A stretch of DNA of 64,000 nt from Streptomyces sp. HUAS YS2 (GTDB lineage Bacteria; Actinomycetota; Actinomycetes; Streptomycetales; Streptomycetaceae). The stretch lies in contig NZ_CP137573.1 in the NCBI RefSeq assembly GCF_033343995.1, positions 930,001 to 994,000 on the forward strand. Direction: 5' to 3'. This document shows, piece after piece, positions 35,712 through 44,207 of this stretch. The translations under genes and the position numbers were made by a program. Under the pieces are notes generated by a model. It ran no database searches, was not told where the DNA came from, and worked only from the letters and a program-made list of their open reading frames with translations. Positions within the stretch are counted from its first letter, which is position 1. Each line of letters begins with the position of its first letter.

Positions 35712-36932
35712 TCAGTTCTCCTCGTCGGTGGTGAAGGGGTCGGACGCCTCGGGGCGTACGTGCCGCCAGACCAGCAGGTCCGTCGGCTTGCCGTCGAGGC
35801 GCAGGAACAGGGCGGAGCGGACGCCCGGGTCGACCGGCAGCTCGCGGACCGCGCGCGCGAACGCGCCCCGGTCCGCGGCGAGATGAGCGACCCGCGCGTA
35901 TGCCTCGTCGATGGCGCGTTCGTGTGCCGCCGCCTCTTCCTCCAGGCGCGCGACGACCCCGCGCACCCAGGCGTCGAACTCGTCCGGCACCTGCTGCAGC
36001 AGCGCCTCCAGCGGCCGACCGCCGGCCGACTTCACGCCGCCCAGGTCGGCGACCGAGAGCCCGAGGCCCTGCGCGAGCCGCTTCACGGCCACGCCGGCGA
36101 ACCGCTCGATGCCGTGGCTGCGCCAGATGTCCCGCTCGGTCACACCGGTCAGCACCTTGTGCAGCCGCACGTACTCGGCGATCTTCGCCTTCGCCCGGAC
36201 GCCGGACGCGAAGCGGAGCACGAAGCCCTCGGCGTCGGTGCCGGTGGCGGCCGCGCCACCGGGCAGCGTGCTGGACTCGGTGAGCTTCGTCAGCTCGTCG
36301 AGCGGCATCGCGGGCCAGACCTTCACGACGGAGCCGATCCCCTGCCAGTGCGTCGCCGCGCCGGCGAGCGGGATCTCGGCCCCGTCCGCCCCGAAGGCGG
36401 CGAGCAGCACCAGGTCCCGGCGGTCGCCGTAGTCGACGACGATCCGGTTCTGCGGGTACAGGATCTCGGCGAGGTACGTCACCCCGGGCACCAGCGCGGA
36501 CGTGTCCTTCGCGTCGAGCCGGCGCTGCGCCCAGGTCGCCTGCTCGCTGATGAACGAGCCCTTGGACGCGACCCGCCAGCGGTCCGCGTAGTGGAAGACG
36601 ACGGCGAGGCTGCCGTCGACCTTGTCGTACACCTCGAACGGCTCGTCGGGGAGAGCGGGCGCATAGGGCTGACCGCTGCTGTGCTCACCGACGTTGAAGA
36701 ACTTCGGCAGGCAGTGCGCGACGATCCGGCCGGTCTCGTCGTCGGCGACCAGGCCCCGGCAGCGCGTGGTGACGGTCGTCCACACCCGTTCGTACTGAGC
36801 GGCACGCGTATAGGTGTAGATGGACAGCGGCAGTTCGGGGTGCGCCTTGCGCGTGACGTGGCCGGCGTCGAGCGCCGCCGCGAGTTCCTCCCGCGGCAGC
36901 AGCTCGTGCAGAGTCAGGGTCTCCTGGCTCAT
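35712..36932 (-). CDS. RNA ligase (T4 Rnl1-like)
   Basis: ATP-dependent RNA ligase of 406 residues. The adenylated lysine is K104 in YDKVDGSLAV (motif I, K-x-D-G-S), at about the same place as in T4 Rnl1 (K99). Motif III/IIIa is near LVLLAAFG and motif IV near DAEGFVLRF, with motif V at VRAKAKIAEYVRLH. The C-terminal helical part is like Rnl1. ATG 36932 follows GGGAGGA. It is the first gene of an operon with the Pnkp-like end-healing enzyme, so together they should repair broken RNA such as nuclease-cut tRNA; the actual substrate is not shown. Confidence 0.87.
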   Translation of the reverse strand: MSQETLTLHELLPREELAAALDAGHVTRKAHPELPLSIYTYTRAAQYERVWTTVTTRCRGLVADDETGRIVAHCLPKFFNVGEHSSGQPYAPALPDEPFEVYDKVDGSLAVVFHYADRWRVASKGSFISEQATWAQRRLDAKDTSALVPGVTYLAEILYPQNRIVVDYGDRRDLVLLAAFGADGAEIPLAGAATHWQGIGSVVKVWPAMPLDELTKLTESSTLPGGAAATGTDAEGFVLRFASGVRAKAKIAEYVRLHKVLTGVTERDIWRSHGIERFAGVAVKRLAQGLGLSVADLGGVKSAGGRPLEALLQQVPDEFDAWVRGVVARLEEEAAAHERAIDEAYARVAHLAADRGAFARAVRELPVDPGVRSALFLRLDGKPTDLLVWRHVRPEASDPFTTDEEN

Positions 36933-36992
36933 GGTTCCTCCCGTTCGACGATCACTCATTCTCGCCCGCGGGAGGGACGCGCCGGTACTCAA

Positions 36993-38432
36993 TTACCCCT
37001 GGTCCTCGCGGTAGGCCTCCAGGAGACGGAGCCAGATCTCGCTGATGGTCGGGTAGGCGGGGACGGCGTGCCAGAGGCGGTCGACGGGGACCTCGCCGGC
37101 GACCGCGACGGTCGCGGAGTGCAGGAGTTCGCCGACGCCGGGGCCGACGAAGGTGGCGCCGAGCAGGATCTCGCGGTCGAGGTCGACGACGATCCGCGCG
37201 TGGCCGCGGTAGCCGTCGGCGTACAGGCCGGAGCCGGCGACCGAGGTGAGGTCCTGGTCGACGGCGCGCACGCGGTGGCCGGCGCGTTCGGCGTCGGCGA
37301 GGGTGAGGCCGACCGCGCCGACCTCGGGGTCGGTGAAGACGACCTGCGGGGCGGCCGCGTGGTCGGCGGTGGCCGCGTGCGCGCCCCACCGGCCGGTCTC
37401 CGTGGCCTCGGCACCGGCGGCGCGGGCGGCGATCGCGTCGCCCGCGATCCGTGCCTGGTACTTGCCCTGATGAGTCATCAGGGCACGGTGGTTCACGTCG
37501 CCCACGCCGTACAGCCAGTCGCTGCCGGTGACCCGCAGGCTGTCGTCGACGGGCAGCCAGCCGCCGGGCTCCAGGCCCACCGTCTCCAGGCCGATGTCGT
37601 CGGTGCGCGGCGCGCGGCCGGTGGCGAGCAGCACCTCGTCGGCCTCGAACTTGTCGCTGCCCTCCAGGACGACGGTGACCGGCCCCCCGTCCCCGTCGCG
37701 TACCAGCGCGGCGACGGAGACCCCGGTGCGCACGTCGACGCCGGCCTCGACGAGCGAGGCGAGCACCTGCTCGCCGGCGAACGGCTCCATCCGGGGCAGC
37801 GCGCCGGCGCCGCGGATCAGCAGGGTGACCCGCGAACCGAGCGCCTGCCAGACGGTGGCCATCTCCACGGCCACCACGCCACCGCCGACGATCGCGAGCC
37901 GGCCGGGGACGGCCTGCGCGCTGGTCGCCTCGCGGCTGGTCCACGCCTTCGCGCCCGCGAGGCCCGGCAGTTCGGGCAGCGCGGGCCGGCTGCCGGTGCA
38001 CACGGCGACGGCGTGCCGCGCGGTCAGCACGTGGTGCTCGCCCTCGGGGCCGTCGACGACGACGCGGCGGGGGCCGTGCAGTCGGCCGTGGCCGCGGTAG
38101 AGCCGGGCGCCGATGGAGTCGATCCAGGCCACCTGCCCGTCGTCCTTCCAGTGCGAGGTGTACGCGTCCCGGTGCGCGAGCACGGCGGCCACGTCCAGCG
38201 GGCCGTCGACGGCCTGCCGCAGGCCGGGCACCCTGCGGGCGTCGGCGCGGGCGACGACGGGGCGCAGCAGCGCCTTGCTGGGCATGCAGGCCCAGTACGA
38301 GCACTCGCCGCCGACCAGCTCGCTCTCCACGACGGCCACGCTCAGTCCGGCGTCCCGCGCTCGTCCGGCCACGTTCTCGCCGGTCGGCCCCGCCCCCAGC
38401 ACCACCACGTCGTACTCCACGGTTCGCGTCAT
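36993..38432 (-). CDS. FAD-dependent pyridine-nucleotide disulfide oxidoreductase
   Basis: Flavoprotein of 479 residues in the lipoamide dehydrogenase/mercuric reductase family. The FAD site GAGPTGENVAGRA is at about 13-25, the redox pair is GGECSYWACMPSK (CxxxxC, as in the family), the NAD(P) site is VGGGVVAVEMATVW, and the second FAD motif is YGVGDVNHRALMTHQGKYQA. The C-terminal dimer domain ends without the usual His-Glu motif being clear (LWHAVPAYPTISEIW has H-A-V-P-A-Y-P). No lipoyl or mercury gene is adjacent, so its disulfide substrate is unknown. Divergent from thioredoxin. Confidence 0.82.
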   Translation of the reverse strand: MTRTVEYDVVVLGAGPTGENVAGRARDAGLSVAVVESELVGGECSYWACMPSKALLRPVVARADARRVPGLRQAVDGPLDVAAVLAHRDAYTSHWKDDGQVAWIDSIGARLYRGHGRLHGPRRVVVDGPEGEHHVLTARHAVAVCTGSRPALPELPGLAGAKAWTSREATSAQAVPGRLAIVGGGVVAVEMATVWQALGSRVTLLIRGAGALPRMEPFAGEQVLASLVEAGVDVRTGVSVAALVRDGDGGPVTVVLEGSDKFEADEVLLATGRAPRTDDIGLETVGLEPGGWLPVDDSLRVTGSDWLYGVGDVNHRALMTHQGKYQARIAGDAIAARAAGAEATETGRWGAHAATADHAAAPQVVFTDPEVGAVGLTLADAERAGHRVRAVDQDLTSVAGSGLYADGYRGHARIVVDLDREILLGATFVGPGVGELLHSATVAVAGEVPVDRLWHAVPAYPTISEIWLRLLEAYREDQG

Positions 38433-38580
38433 GGGGCCCAGTCTGGCGGCAGTGCGGGGCGGGGGCCACAGGGGCCTATCGGCGCGCGGCCGTGCGGGCT
38501 GGAGCGGGGCGCGGAATAGTGGGGCGCCGGGTGCCGTTGTGCGGGGCGAGTCCGCAGTGGACCGGGAAGAGGTAGGAAGC

Positions 38581-38958
38581 ATGAGCACTGTTGAGCTCAC
38601 CAAGGACAACTTCGACCAGATCGTGAGCGACAACGAGTTCGTCCTCATCGACTTCTGGGCCGCCTGGTGCGGACCGTGCCGCCAGTTCGCCCCGGTCTTC
38701 GAGCAGGCCTCCGAGCGTCACGAGGACCTGGTCTTCGCGAAGGTCGACACGGAGGCGCAGCAGGAACTCGCGGCGGCCTTCGAGATCCGCTCGATCCCCA
38801 CGCTGATGATCGTGCGCGACAACGTGGCCGTGTTCGCGCAGCCGGGCGCGCTGCCGGAGGCCGCCCTGGAGGACCTGATCGGTCAGGCCCGCAAGCTGGA
38901 CATGGACGAGGTGCGCAAGTCCATCGAGGACGCCAAGCAGCAGGGGCAGGCCGAGTAG
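38581..38958 (+). CDS. trxA: Thioredoxin
   Basis: Cytoplasmic disulfide reductant of 125 residues. The active site WCGPC lies near residues 30-34 in DFWAAWCGPCRQF, with the cis-proline in IRSIPTLMIV. A 15-residue charged C-terminal extension (MDEVRKSIEDAKQQGQAE) is longer than in E. coli TrxA and typical of Streptomyces paralogues. GGTAGGAAG precedes the ATG. It is transcribed away from the flavin disulfide reductase across about 150 bp and ends in a strong terminator, so it is monocistronic. Confidence 0.92.
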   Translation: MSTVELTKDNFDQIVSDNEFVLIDFWAAWCGPCRQFAPVFEQASERHEDLVFAKVDTEAQQELAAAFEIRSIPTLMIVRDNVAVFAQPGALPEAALEDLIGQARKLDMDEVRKSIEDAKQQGQAE

Positions 38959-38964
38959 CCGGCA

Positions 38965-39007
38965 CGACGAAGGGGCGCGTCGCCGCACGGGACGCGCCCC
39001 TTCGTCG
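38965..39007 (+). terminator. Thioredoxin/thiolase bidirectional terminator
   Basis: Perfect 17-bp stem, CGACGAAGGGGCGCGTC (38965-38981) paired with 38991-39007, and a 9-base loop. It lies between the convergent thioredoxin and thiolase genes. Confidence 0.8.
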
Positions 39008-39042
39008 CGCCTGTGGTCAGAGCCTGTGGCCGGCGCCCGCGG

Positions 39043-40230
39043 TCAGCGCTCCAGGACCAGGGCGATCCCCTGGCCGACGCCGATGCACAGGGCCGCCAGG
39101 CCCGTACCGGAGCCGGCCGCGGCGAGCTGGTGGGCGACGGATCCGGCCAGCCGGGCGCCGGACGCGCCGAGCGGGTGGCCGATGGCGATGGCGCCGCCGC
39201 GCGGGTTGACGATGGACGGGTCCAGTTCCGGCCACTCGGCGAGGCAGCCGAGCGCCTGGGCGGCGAAGGCCTCGTTCAGCTCGAAGACGCTCAGGTCCGC
39301 GAAGGACCGACCGGCCTTCTCCAATACGCGGCGGACCGCCTCTACCGGGCCGAGCCCGAAGAGCTGCGGCTCGATGCCGGTGACGGCGGAGGCGCGGATG
39401 CGGGCGAGCGGCTCGCGGCCGGTCGCGCGGAGGCCCTCCTCGTCGACGAGGAGCAGCGCGGCGGCGCCGTCGTTGAGCGGCGAGGCGTTGCCCGCCGTGA
39501 CCGTCCCTCCGTCCGGCCGGAACGAGGGCTTGAGCTTGGCCAGCGCCTCCATGGAGGTGCTGTCGCGGATGCACTCGTCGCGCGCCAGGTCGACGCCCGG
39601 GTAACCGGCGATCTCGCCGTCGAACAGGCCCTTGGCCCACGCCTCGGCCGCCTTGCGGTGGCTCTCCAGCGCGAAGGCGTCCTGCTGCTCGCGGGTGAGG
39701 GCGTGCTTGTCGGCGACGAGTTCGGCGCCCTCGCCGAGCGCGACGGTCCACTCGGCGGGCATCTTCGGGTTGGTCATCCGCCAGCCGAGGGTGGTGGAGT
39801 GCAGCTGCTGGTGCCCGGCGGGGAAGGCGCGTTCGGGCTTCTGCAGCACCCAGGGGGCACGCGACATCGACTCGACGCCGCCCGCGAGGGCGATGTGGGC
39901 GTCGCCGACCGCGATGGCGCGGGCGGCCTGGATCACGGCCTCCAGGCCGGATCCGCAGAGCCGGTTGACGGTCACGCCGGGCACGGACGCGGGCAGTCCG
40001 GCGAGCAGCACGGCCATCCGGGCCACGTCGCGGTTGTCCTCGCCGGCGCCGTTGGCGTCGCCGAAGTACACGTCGTCGATCCGGGCCGGGTCGAGCTCGG
40101 GGGTGCGCGCGACGAGGGCCTTCACGACGTGGGCGGCGAGGTCGTCGGGTCGTACGGAGGAGAGGGCGCCGCCGAACTTTCCGATCGGCGTGCGGACGGC
40201 GTCGACGATGTAGACGTCGCGGATGCTCAT
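39043..40230 (-). CDS. Acetyl-CoA C-acyltransferase (thiolase)
   Basis: Degradative-type thiolase of 395 residues, cleaving or condensing 3-ketoacyl-CoA. The acyl-accepting cysteine is C92 in NRLCGSGLEA; H352 in GHPLGASGAR and C382 in CIGVGQG complete the active site. Similarity to 3-oxoadipyl-CoA thiolase (PcaF) is notable (VNRLCGSGLEAV, PRGGAIAIGHPLG), so aromatic degradation or fatty-acid beta-oxidation are both possible. No other beta-ketoadipate or beta-oxidation gene is adjacent. A predicted promoter and a palindrome lie upstream. Confidence 0.87.
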   Translation of the reverse strand: MSIRDVYIVDAVRTPIGKFGGALSSVRPDDLAAHVVKALVARTPELDPARIDDVYFGDANGAGEDNRDVARMAVLLAGLPASVPGVTVNRLCGSGLEAVIQAARAIAVGDAHIALAGGVESMSRAPWVLQKPERAFPAGHQQLHSTTLGWRMTNPKMPAEWTVALGEGAELVADKHALTREQQDAFALESHRKAAEAWAKGLFDGEIAGYPGVDLARDECIRDSTSMEALAKLKPSFRPDGGTVTAGNASPLNDGAAALLLVDEEGLRATGREPLARIRASAVTGIEPQLFGLGPVEAVRRVLEKAGRSFADLSVFELNEAFAAQALGCLAEWPELDPSIVNPRGGAIAIGHPLGASGARLAGSVAHQLAAAGSGTGLAALCIGVGQGIALVLER

Positions 40231-40699
40231 CGGGTCTCTCCCCTGTCCCAGTCCGGGCCGCTGCCGGCCCGCGTTCCGTTGGCGCTCCGCCCGGTTCGGT
40301 CCCGGCGGCGTCCGCCCGGTGAACAGTCGTTCGCAGGCGAACCGCGCCGAGTTTGTGCCCCGCGACGCCCGCTGTCAACCGCCGGCGGGCGCGATGACTG
40401 CCGCCTACACCGAACGAACCGTCGGGCGCCGGTGTTCGCCCGGCCATCGTGGCCGCCTGGTCCCGGCCGGGCGTGCCGGCAGCTCGTGCCGTCGTGAGCA
40501 ACGGCGACGGCGACCTGGCCGACCTCATGCCCGCGTGTCGTGGTCCCGCCGGCGGTCCCCGGGCGGAGGCAGCCCCGAGGGAGTCGCTACGCGCGGCGAC
40601 GGCGCCGCGGCGCCCACGCGGCCCGCCCCCGCCGGCCCGGCGCCCCACGCCCTCACGCCCCCGCGACCCCGTGGCCCGTCAGCCTCCGCCAGCTGTCCG
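40231..40699. other. Intergenic stretch without a convincing gene
   Basis: This 469-bp stretch holds the candidate thiolase promoter and palindrome. The remainder (about 40380-40699) is open in a plus frame but codes only Arg/Pro/Ala-rich sequence with no ribosome site, so I see no gene there. Confidence 0.5.
40329..40378 (-). promoter_or_regulatory. Predicted thiolase promoter with overlapping palindrome
   Basis: On the minus strand TTGACA (40373-40378) is 17 bases from CAAACT (40350-40355). Directly downstream, at the expected transcription start, is the perfect palindrome GTTCGC-AG-GCGAAC (40329-40342), well placed for a repressor. The leader to the thiolase ATG would be about 110 bases. 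Confidence 0.45.
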
Positions 40700-40969
40700 T
40701 CAGCCGTCCGTGCTGTCGAGCGCCAGGGCAGTCAGGCCGTAGTCGAGCTCGTTCCCGTCGAGCAGGATCGCCTCGACGGTCCGGGTCTCCGGGTCGATGT
40801 CCGCGACGATCCCGTGCCCGGCGTACCGGGGATAGCCGGAGTTCCCCCGCTCGCCGGTCGCCTCCACCACCGCCGCCCGTACGGCTGTGTCCTTGACCGA
40901 CGCCCCGCCGCGGTCCTCCACGTGCGCGGGGACCACCAGGATCTCGAAACGCTTCGGAACTGTGCTCAT
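40700..40969 (-). CDS. Small hypothetical protein
   Basis: Acidic soluble protein of 89 residues (TVPKRFEILVVPAHVEDRGG..., ending in ELDYGLTALALDSTDG). No motif or membrane segment was recognised. It runs the same direction as the upstream LacI-family gene 49 bp away. Start ATG 40969. Function unknown. Confidence 0.55.
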   Translation of the reverse strand: MSTVPKRFEILVVPAHVEDRGGASVKDTAVRAAVVEATGERGNSGYPRYAGHGIVADIDPETRTVEAILLDGNELDYGLTALALDSTDG

Positions 40970-41018
40970 GCACCGACGCTAAGCCCGCCGCGCACCCTTC
41001 GCCCGGCGCGCCCGTGGC

Positions 41019-42041
41019 TCAGCTGGACTCGCGGGGGACCATCCGGACGGCCATCAGGTCGTGCCGCTCGGGCGGCCCGGCCGGGTCCCGGACCAGCCGG
41101 TCCACCAGTTCGGCGAGATGGCGTCCGATCACCATGTCGAGCTGCACCGTGCTCAGCCGGGGCCGCAGCAGCCGGCCGAGCAGCAGGTCGTCCGCGCCGA
41201 CCACGGCGGTCTCGCCGGGCACGTCCACGCCCGCGTCCTGGAGCGCCCGCATCAGGAGCATCGCGAACTCGTCGTTGTACGCGAACACCGCGTCGAGCCC
41301 GAGGTCCCGCCAGCGCCCCGCGAGCTCGGCCGCCGGCTCCTCCTCGTACCGCAGCGGGACGGGAACGATCTCGGCCTCCGTCCCGGCGGCCGCCGCCCGG
41401 GCGCCCGCGAGGCGGGGCACGGAGAACATCTCCAGACCGGGCTCCTCCGGCATGATCACGCCGATCCGGCGCCGGCCGCGCTCCAGGAGGTGCTCGACGG
41501 CGCGGGCGCCCACCTCCCGGTGGTCCATCACCAGCGCGTGGGCGCCGGGGGCCGGGTCCGGGCCGAGGGTGATGACGGCCTTCGCGCCGGAGCGCTTGAG
41601 CAGCTCGACCCCGTGCGCGGTGAGCGCGGGCTCGCCGAGCGAGACCACCGCCACGGGGCGCAGCTCGGCCCAGGCGCGGGCGGCCTCGTCGCCGCGCAGG
41701 CCGAGGCTGCCGTACTGGACGACCGTGTAGTCGAGGCGGCGCAGCTCCCCCTGCAGCTCGCTGAGGAAGCGGCTGTAGAGCGGGCCGATGGGGACGTGCG
41801 CGGTGGGCAGCAGGACCATCCGGCTGTGCCCGGCGCGCAGGCTGCGCGCGGCGGCGTGCGGCACGTAGCCGAGCTCGTCGGCGGCCTCCCGGACCTTGCG
41901 CCGGGTCGGCTCGCTGATCCGCACGGCCGAGGTGTTGTTCAGCACGTAACTCACGGTGGCCCGGGACACCCCTGCCAGGCGCGCGACATCGGCGCTGGTC
42001 GGGACGGGGCGTTCGGCGGACTGCTCGGGTGACTGGCTCAT
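41019..42041 (-). CDS. LacI-family transcriptional regulator
   Basis: Repressor of 340 residues. The N-terminal helix-turn-helix (TSADVARLAGVSRATVSYVL) and hinge helix (HAAARSLRAG) are standard, followed by a periplasmic-binding-like sensor domain with ITLGPDPAPG, DHREVGARAVEHLLERGRRR and VVGADDLLLGRLLRPRLSTV. Start is ATG 42041; an ATG four codons earlier (42053) is possible. It is divergent from an MFS transporter/alpha-beta hydrolase pair and an 11-bp inverted repeat lies between, so it likely controls them. The effector is unknown. Confidence 0.85.
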   Translation of the reverse strand: MSQSPEQSAERPVPTSADVARLAGVSRATVSYVLNNTSAVRISEPTRRKVREAADELGYVPHAAARSLRAGHSRMVLLPTAHVPIGPLYSRFLSELQGELRRLDYTVVQYGSLGLRGDEAARAWAELRPVAVVSLGEPALTAHGVELLKRSGAKAVITLGPDPAPGAHALVMDHREVGARAVEHLLERGRRRIGVIMPEEPGLEMFSVPRLAGARAAAAGTEAEIVPVPLRYEEEPAAELAGRWRDLGLDAVFAYNDEFAMLLMRALQDAGVDVPGETAVVGADDLLLGRLLRPRLSTVQLDMVIGRHLAELVDRLVRDPAGPPERHDLMAVRMVPRESS

Positions 42042-42112
42042 CGCGCTCGGCATCTTTCCAGAACGATCCGACCGCGGGTCTGGCGGATGGCCGGATTCAG
42101 GTGCTACACAAA

Positions 42113-42141
42113 GGTTACGCGTGCCACTGACACGTGTAACC
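42113..42141. promoter_or_regulatory. Candidate LacI-family operator
   Basis: Inverted repeat GGTTACGCGTG (42113-42123) and CACGTGTAACC (42131-42141), matching at 10 of 11 positions around a 7-base spacer. It is 57 bp before the MFS start and 72 bp before the LacI start. Confidence 0.6.
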
Positions 42142-42197
42142 ATCTCGTTCACTTCCGCTCCCCGACCCTTCGTCGGCGTCACCCCCAGGAGGGCACC

Positions 42198-43448
42198 GTG
42201 GCCCTTTCCTCCCCCGGCACGAACGCGGCCCGCACCGCCGCAGATGCCTCCGGGCCCCGCCCCGCACGCGGCCTGCTCCCCCTGCTGCTGGCCGGGAACA
42301 CGGCCATGTACGCGCTCTACGTCGGCGTCGCCGGCGTCCTGCTCGCGCTCCAGGTCGAGGCGATCGACCCGGCCCAGAAGGTGGCCAACCTCGGACTGGT
42401 CGCCGGCGTCTCGGCGATCTTCGCGACGGTCTTCAACCCGGTGGCAGGCGCCCTGTCGGACCGGTCCGGGCGCCGCAACCCCTGGATCCTGGCCGGCGGC
42501 CTGCTCGCGCTTCCGGTGATGCTGCTGCTCGGCAGCGTCCACACCATCCTGCTGGTCACGATCGTCTGGTGTCTGGGCCAGGCCGTCATGAACGTCTACC
42601 AGGCCGCGCTGACCTCGGTGGTCCCGGACCGGATCCCGACGGCCGCTCGCGGCAAGGCCTCCGCCGCCGTCGGCCTGGGCCTGCCCGTGGGCTCCACGAT
42701 CGGCGCCCTGGTCGGCGCGGCCTACTCGGACGACTACCGCACCGGATACCTCGTCTTCGGCGCGATCATGGCGGTGGCGGCCGTGCTGTTCACCGTCTGC
42801 GCCCGCGAGGAGCGCATGCCGCCCAAGGCGCCGCTCCCGGTCAAGGTCCAACTGGCCGCCTTCGGCAGCGCGTTGAAGAACCACGACTTCCGCTGGGCGT
42901 TCATCGGCCGGGCGCTGCTGATCCTCGGCTACTTCGCGGTGTCCGGGTTCCAGCTGTACATCCTCAAGGACCACACCGACCTGCCCGCCGGCCTCGCGCC
43001 GGAGGAGGCGGTGGCGATCCTGATGCCGGTCAACAGCGTCGCCATGGTGGTCTCCACGGTCCTCGGCGGCTGGCTCTCCGACCGCTACGACCGGCGCAAG
43101 CTGTTCGTCGGCGCGTCCGCCGCGCTGGCCGCCGTCGCGTTGCTGATACCCGCCGTGTCCGCCGGCTGGGCCGCGATGCTCGCCTTCTCCGTCGTCAACG
43201 GCCTCGGTTTCGGCTGCTACATGGCCGTGGACACGGCCCTTGTCACCATGGTTCTGCCGAAGGCCGAGGACGCCGCCCGCGACATGGGCGTGCTCAACGT
43301 GGCGAACGCCGGGCCGCAGATCGTCGCCCCGTTCGTCGCCTCCGTGATCGTCTCCGTCGGCGGCGGCTACACCCCGCTGTTCCTGGTCGCCGCCGTGCTG
43401 TCGGTCCTCGGCGCGCTCGCCGTCCGCCCGATCCGCGGCGTCCGCTGA
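42198..43448 (+). CDS. MFS transporter
   Basis: Twelve-helix major facilitator protein of 416 residues. The signature NPVAGALSDRSGRRNPWI follows helix 2 and a matching GGWLSDRYDRRKL loop follows helix 8, marking the two halves. The first-half loop with RRNPWI resembles sugar or glycoside MFS carriers. AGGAGG lies just upstream of the GTG at 42198. It heads a two-gene unit with an alpha/beta hydrolase, under a divergent LacI regulator, suggesting uptake and hydrolysis of one carbon compound. Substrate unknown. Confidence 0.82.
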   Translation: MALSSPGTNAARTAADASGPRPARGLLPLLLAGNTAMYALYVGVAGVLLALQVEAIDPAQKVANLGLVAGVSAIFATVFNPVAGALSDRSGRRNPWILAGGLLALPVMLLLGSVHTILLVTIVWCLGQAVMNVYQAALTSVVPDRIPTAARGKASAAVGLGLPVGSTIGALVGAAYSDDYRTGYLVFGAIMAVAAVLFTVCAREERMPPKAPLPVKVQLAAFGSALKNHDFRWAFIGRALLILGYFAVSGFQLYILKDHTDLPAGLAPEEAVAILMPVNSVAMVVSTVLGGWLSDRYDRRKLFVGASAALAAVALLIPAVSAGWAAMLAFSVVNGLGFGCYMAVDTALVTMVLPKAEDAARDMGVLNVANAGPQIVAPFVASVIVSVGGGYTPLFLVAAVLSVLGALAVRPIRGVR

Positions 43449-43494
43449 CCGGCGCCCCCTTCACCGTCGAACCCGCACCACGAAAGGCACCACC

Positions 43495-44193
43495 ATGCAG
43501 CTGCACACCACCACCTGGGGCACCGGCGACCGCGTCGCCCTGCTGATCCACGGCATCATGTCCGACCACCGCACCTGGCGCCGGGTCGGCCCGGCCCTCG
43601 CCGAGCGCGGGTACCGGGTGATCGCCGTCGACCTGCGCGGCCACGGGGCCAGCGGGCGGGCCGACCGCTACCGCCCCTCCGACTACGCCGACGACGTCGT
43701 CGAGACCCTGCCGAAGGGCGCCGAGCTGGCCGTCGGCCATTCGCTGGGCGGGCTGACGCTGGCCGGCGCGGTGGCGCGGCTGGCGCCGCGGCGGGCCGTG
43801 TTCGTCGACCCGGCCTGGCACCTGGCGACGGCCGAGGAGGGCTTCGGCCCGGAGCTGTTCGCCGGCTTCAAATCGGCCACCGCGGAGCAGATCCGGGCCA
43901 TGAACCCGCGCTGGGAGGAGGCGGACGTCGCCGTGGAGCTGGCGACGCTGGCCCTGTGGGACACCGAAACGGCGTACGCGCTGCCGGAGTTCGCGGGGAC
44001 GGACCTGCTGCCGGCGAAGGCGGAGGTGCCGTCGCTGGTGACGCTGGCGGACCCGAGCTTCCTCGTCACCCCGGAGCGCGCCGCGCTGCTGCGGGAGCGC
44101 GGTTTCGAGGTCCGTACGGTCGCGGGGGCGGGCCACACGATCCACCGGGACGATTTCGACGGGTTCATGACCGCCCTGGACGGCTGGATCTGA
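43495..44193 (+). CDS. Alpha/beta hydrolase
   Basis: Serine hydrolase of 232 residues. The oxyanion segment is LIHGIMSDHRTW, the nucleophile elbow GHSLGG (near residue 83), and the catalytic histidine is in AGAGHTIHRDD close to the C-terminus; the acid is probably the Asp in TLADPSF. No lid domain of note and no signal peptide, so it is cytoplasmic. It starts 46 bp after the MFS gene and likely acts on the imported compound, for example an ester. Specificity cannot be told. Confidence 0.83.
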   Translation: MQLHTTTWGTGDRVALLIHGIMSDHRTWRRVGPALAERGYRVIAVDLRGHGASGRADRYRPSDYADDVVETLPKGAELAVGHSLGGLTLAGAVARLAPRRAVFVDPAWHLATAEEGFGPELFAGFKSATAEQIRAMNPRWEEADVAVELATLALWDTETAYALPEFAGTDLLPAKAEVPSLVTLADPSFLVTPERAALLRERGFEVRTVAGAGHTIHRDDFDGFMTALDGWI

Positions 44194-44207
44194 CGTACCG
44201 TTCAGCC

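Noticed and set aside
36993..38958. Flavin disulfide reductase considered as thioredoxin reductase for the adjacent thioredoxin
   Set aside because: Length (479 aa) and the GGECSYWAC redox motif near the N-terminus match lipoamide dehydrogenase/mercuric reductase types, not the 310-residue bacterial thioredoxin reductase with its CATC-type motif.
40223..41455. A plus-strand open frame in the gap after the thiolase gene
   Set aside because: Arg/Pro/Ala-rich, no start signal, and overlaps the small protein and LacI genes on the minus strand.
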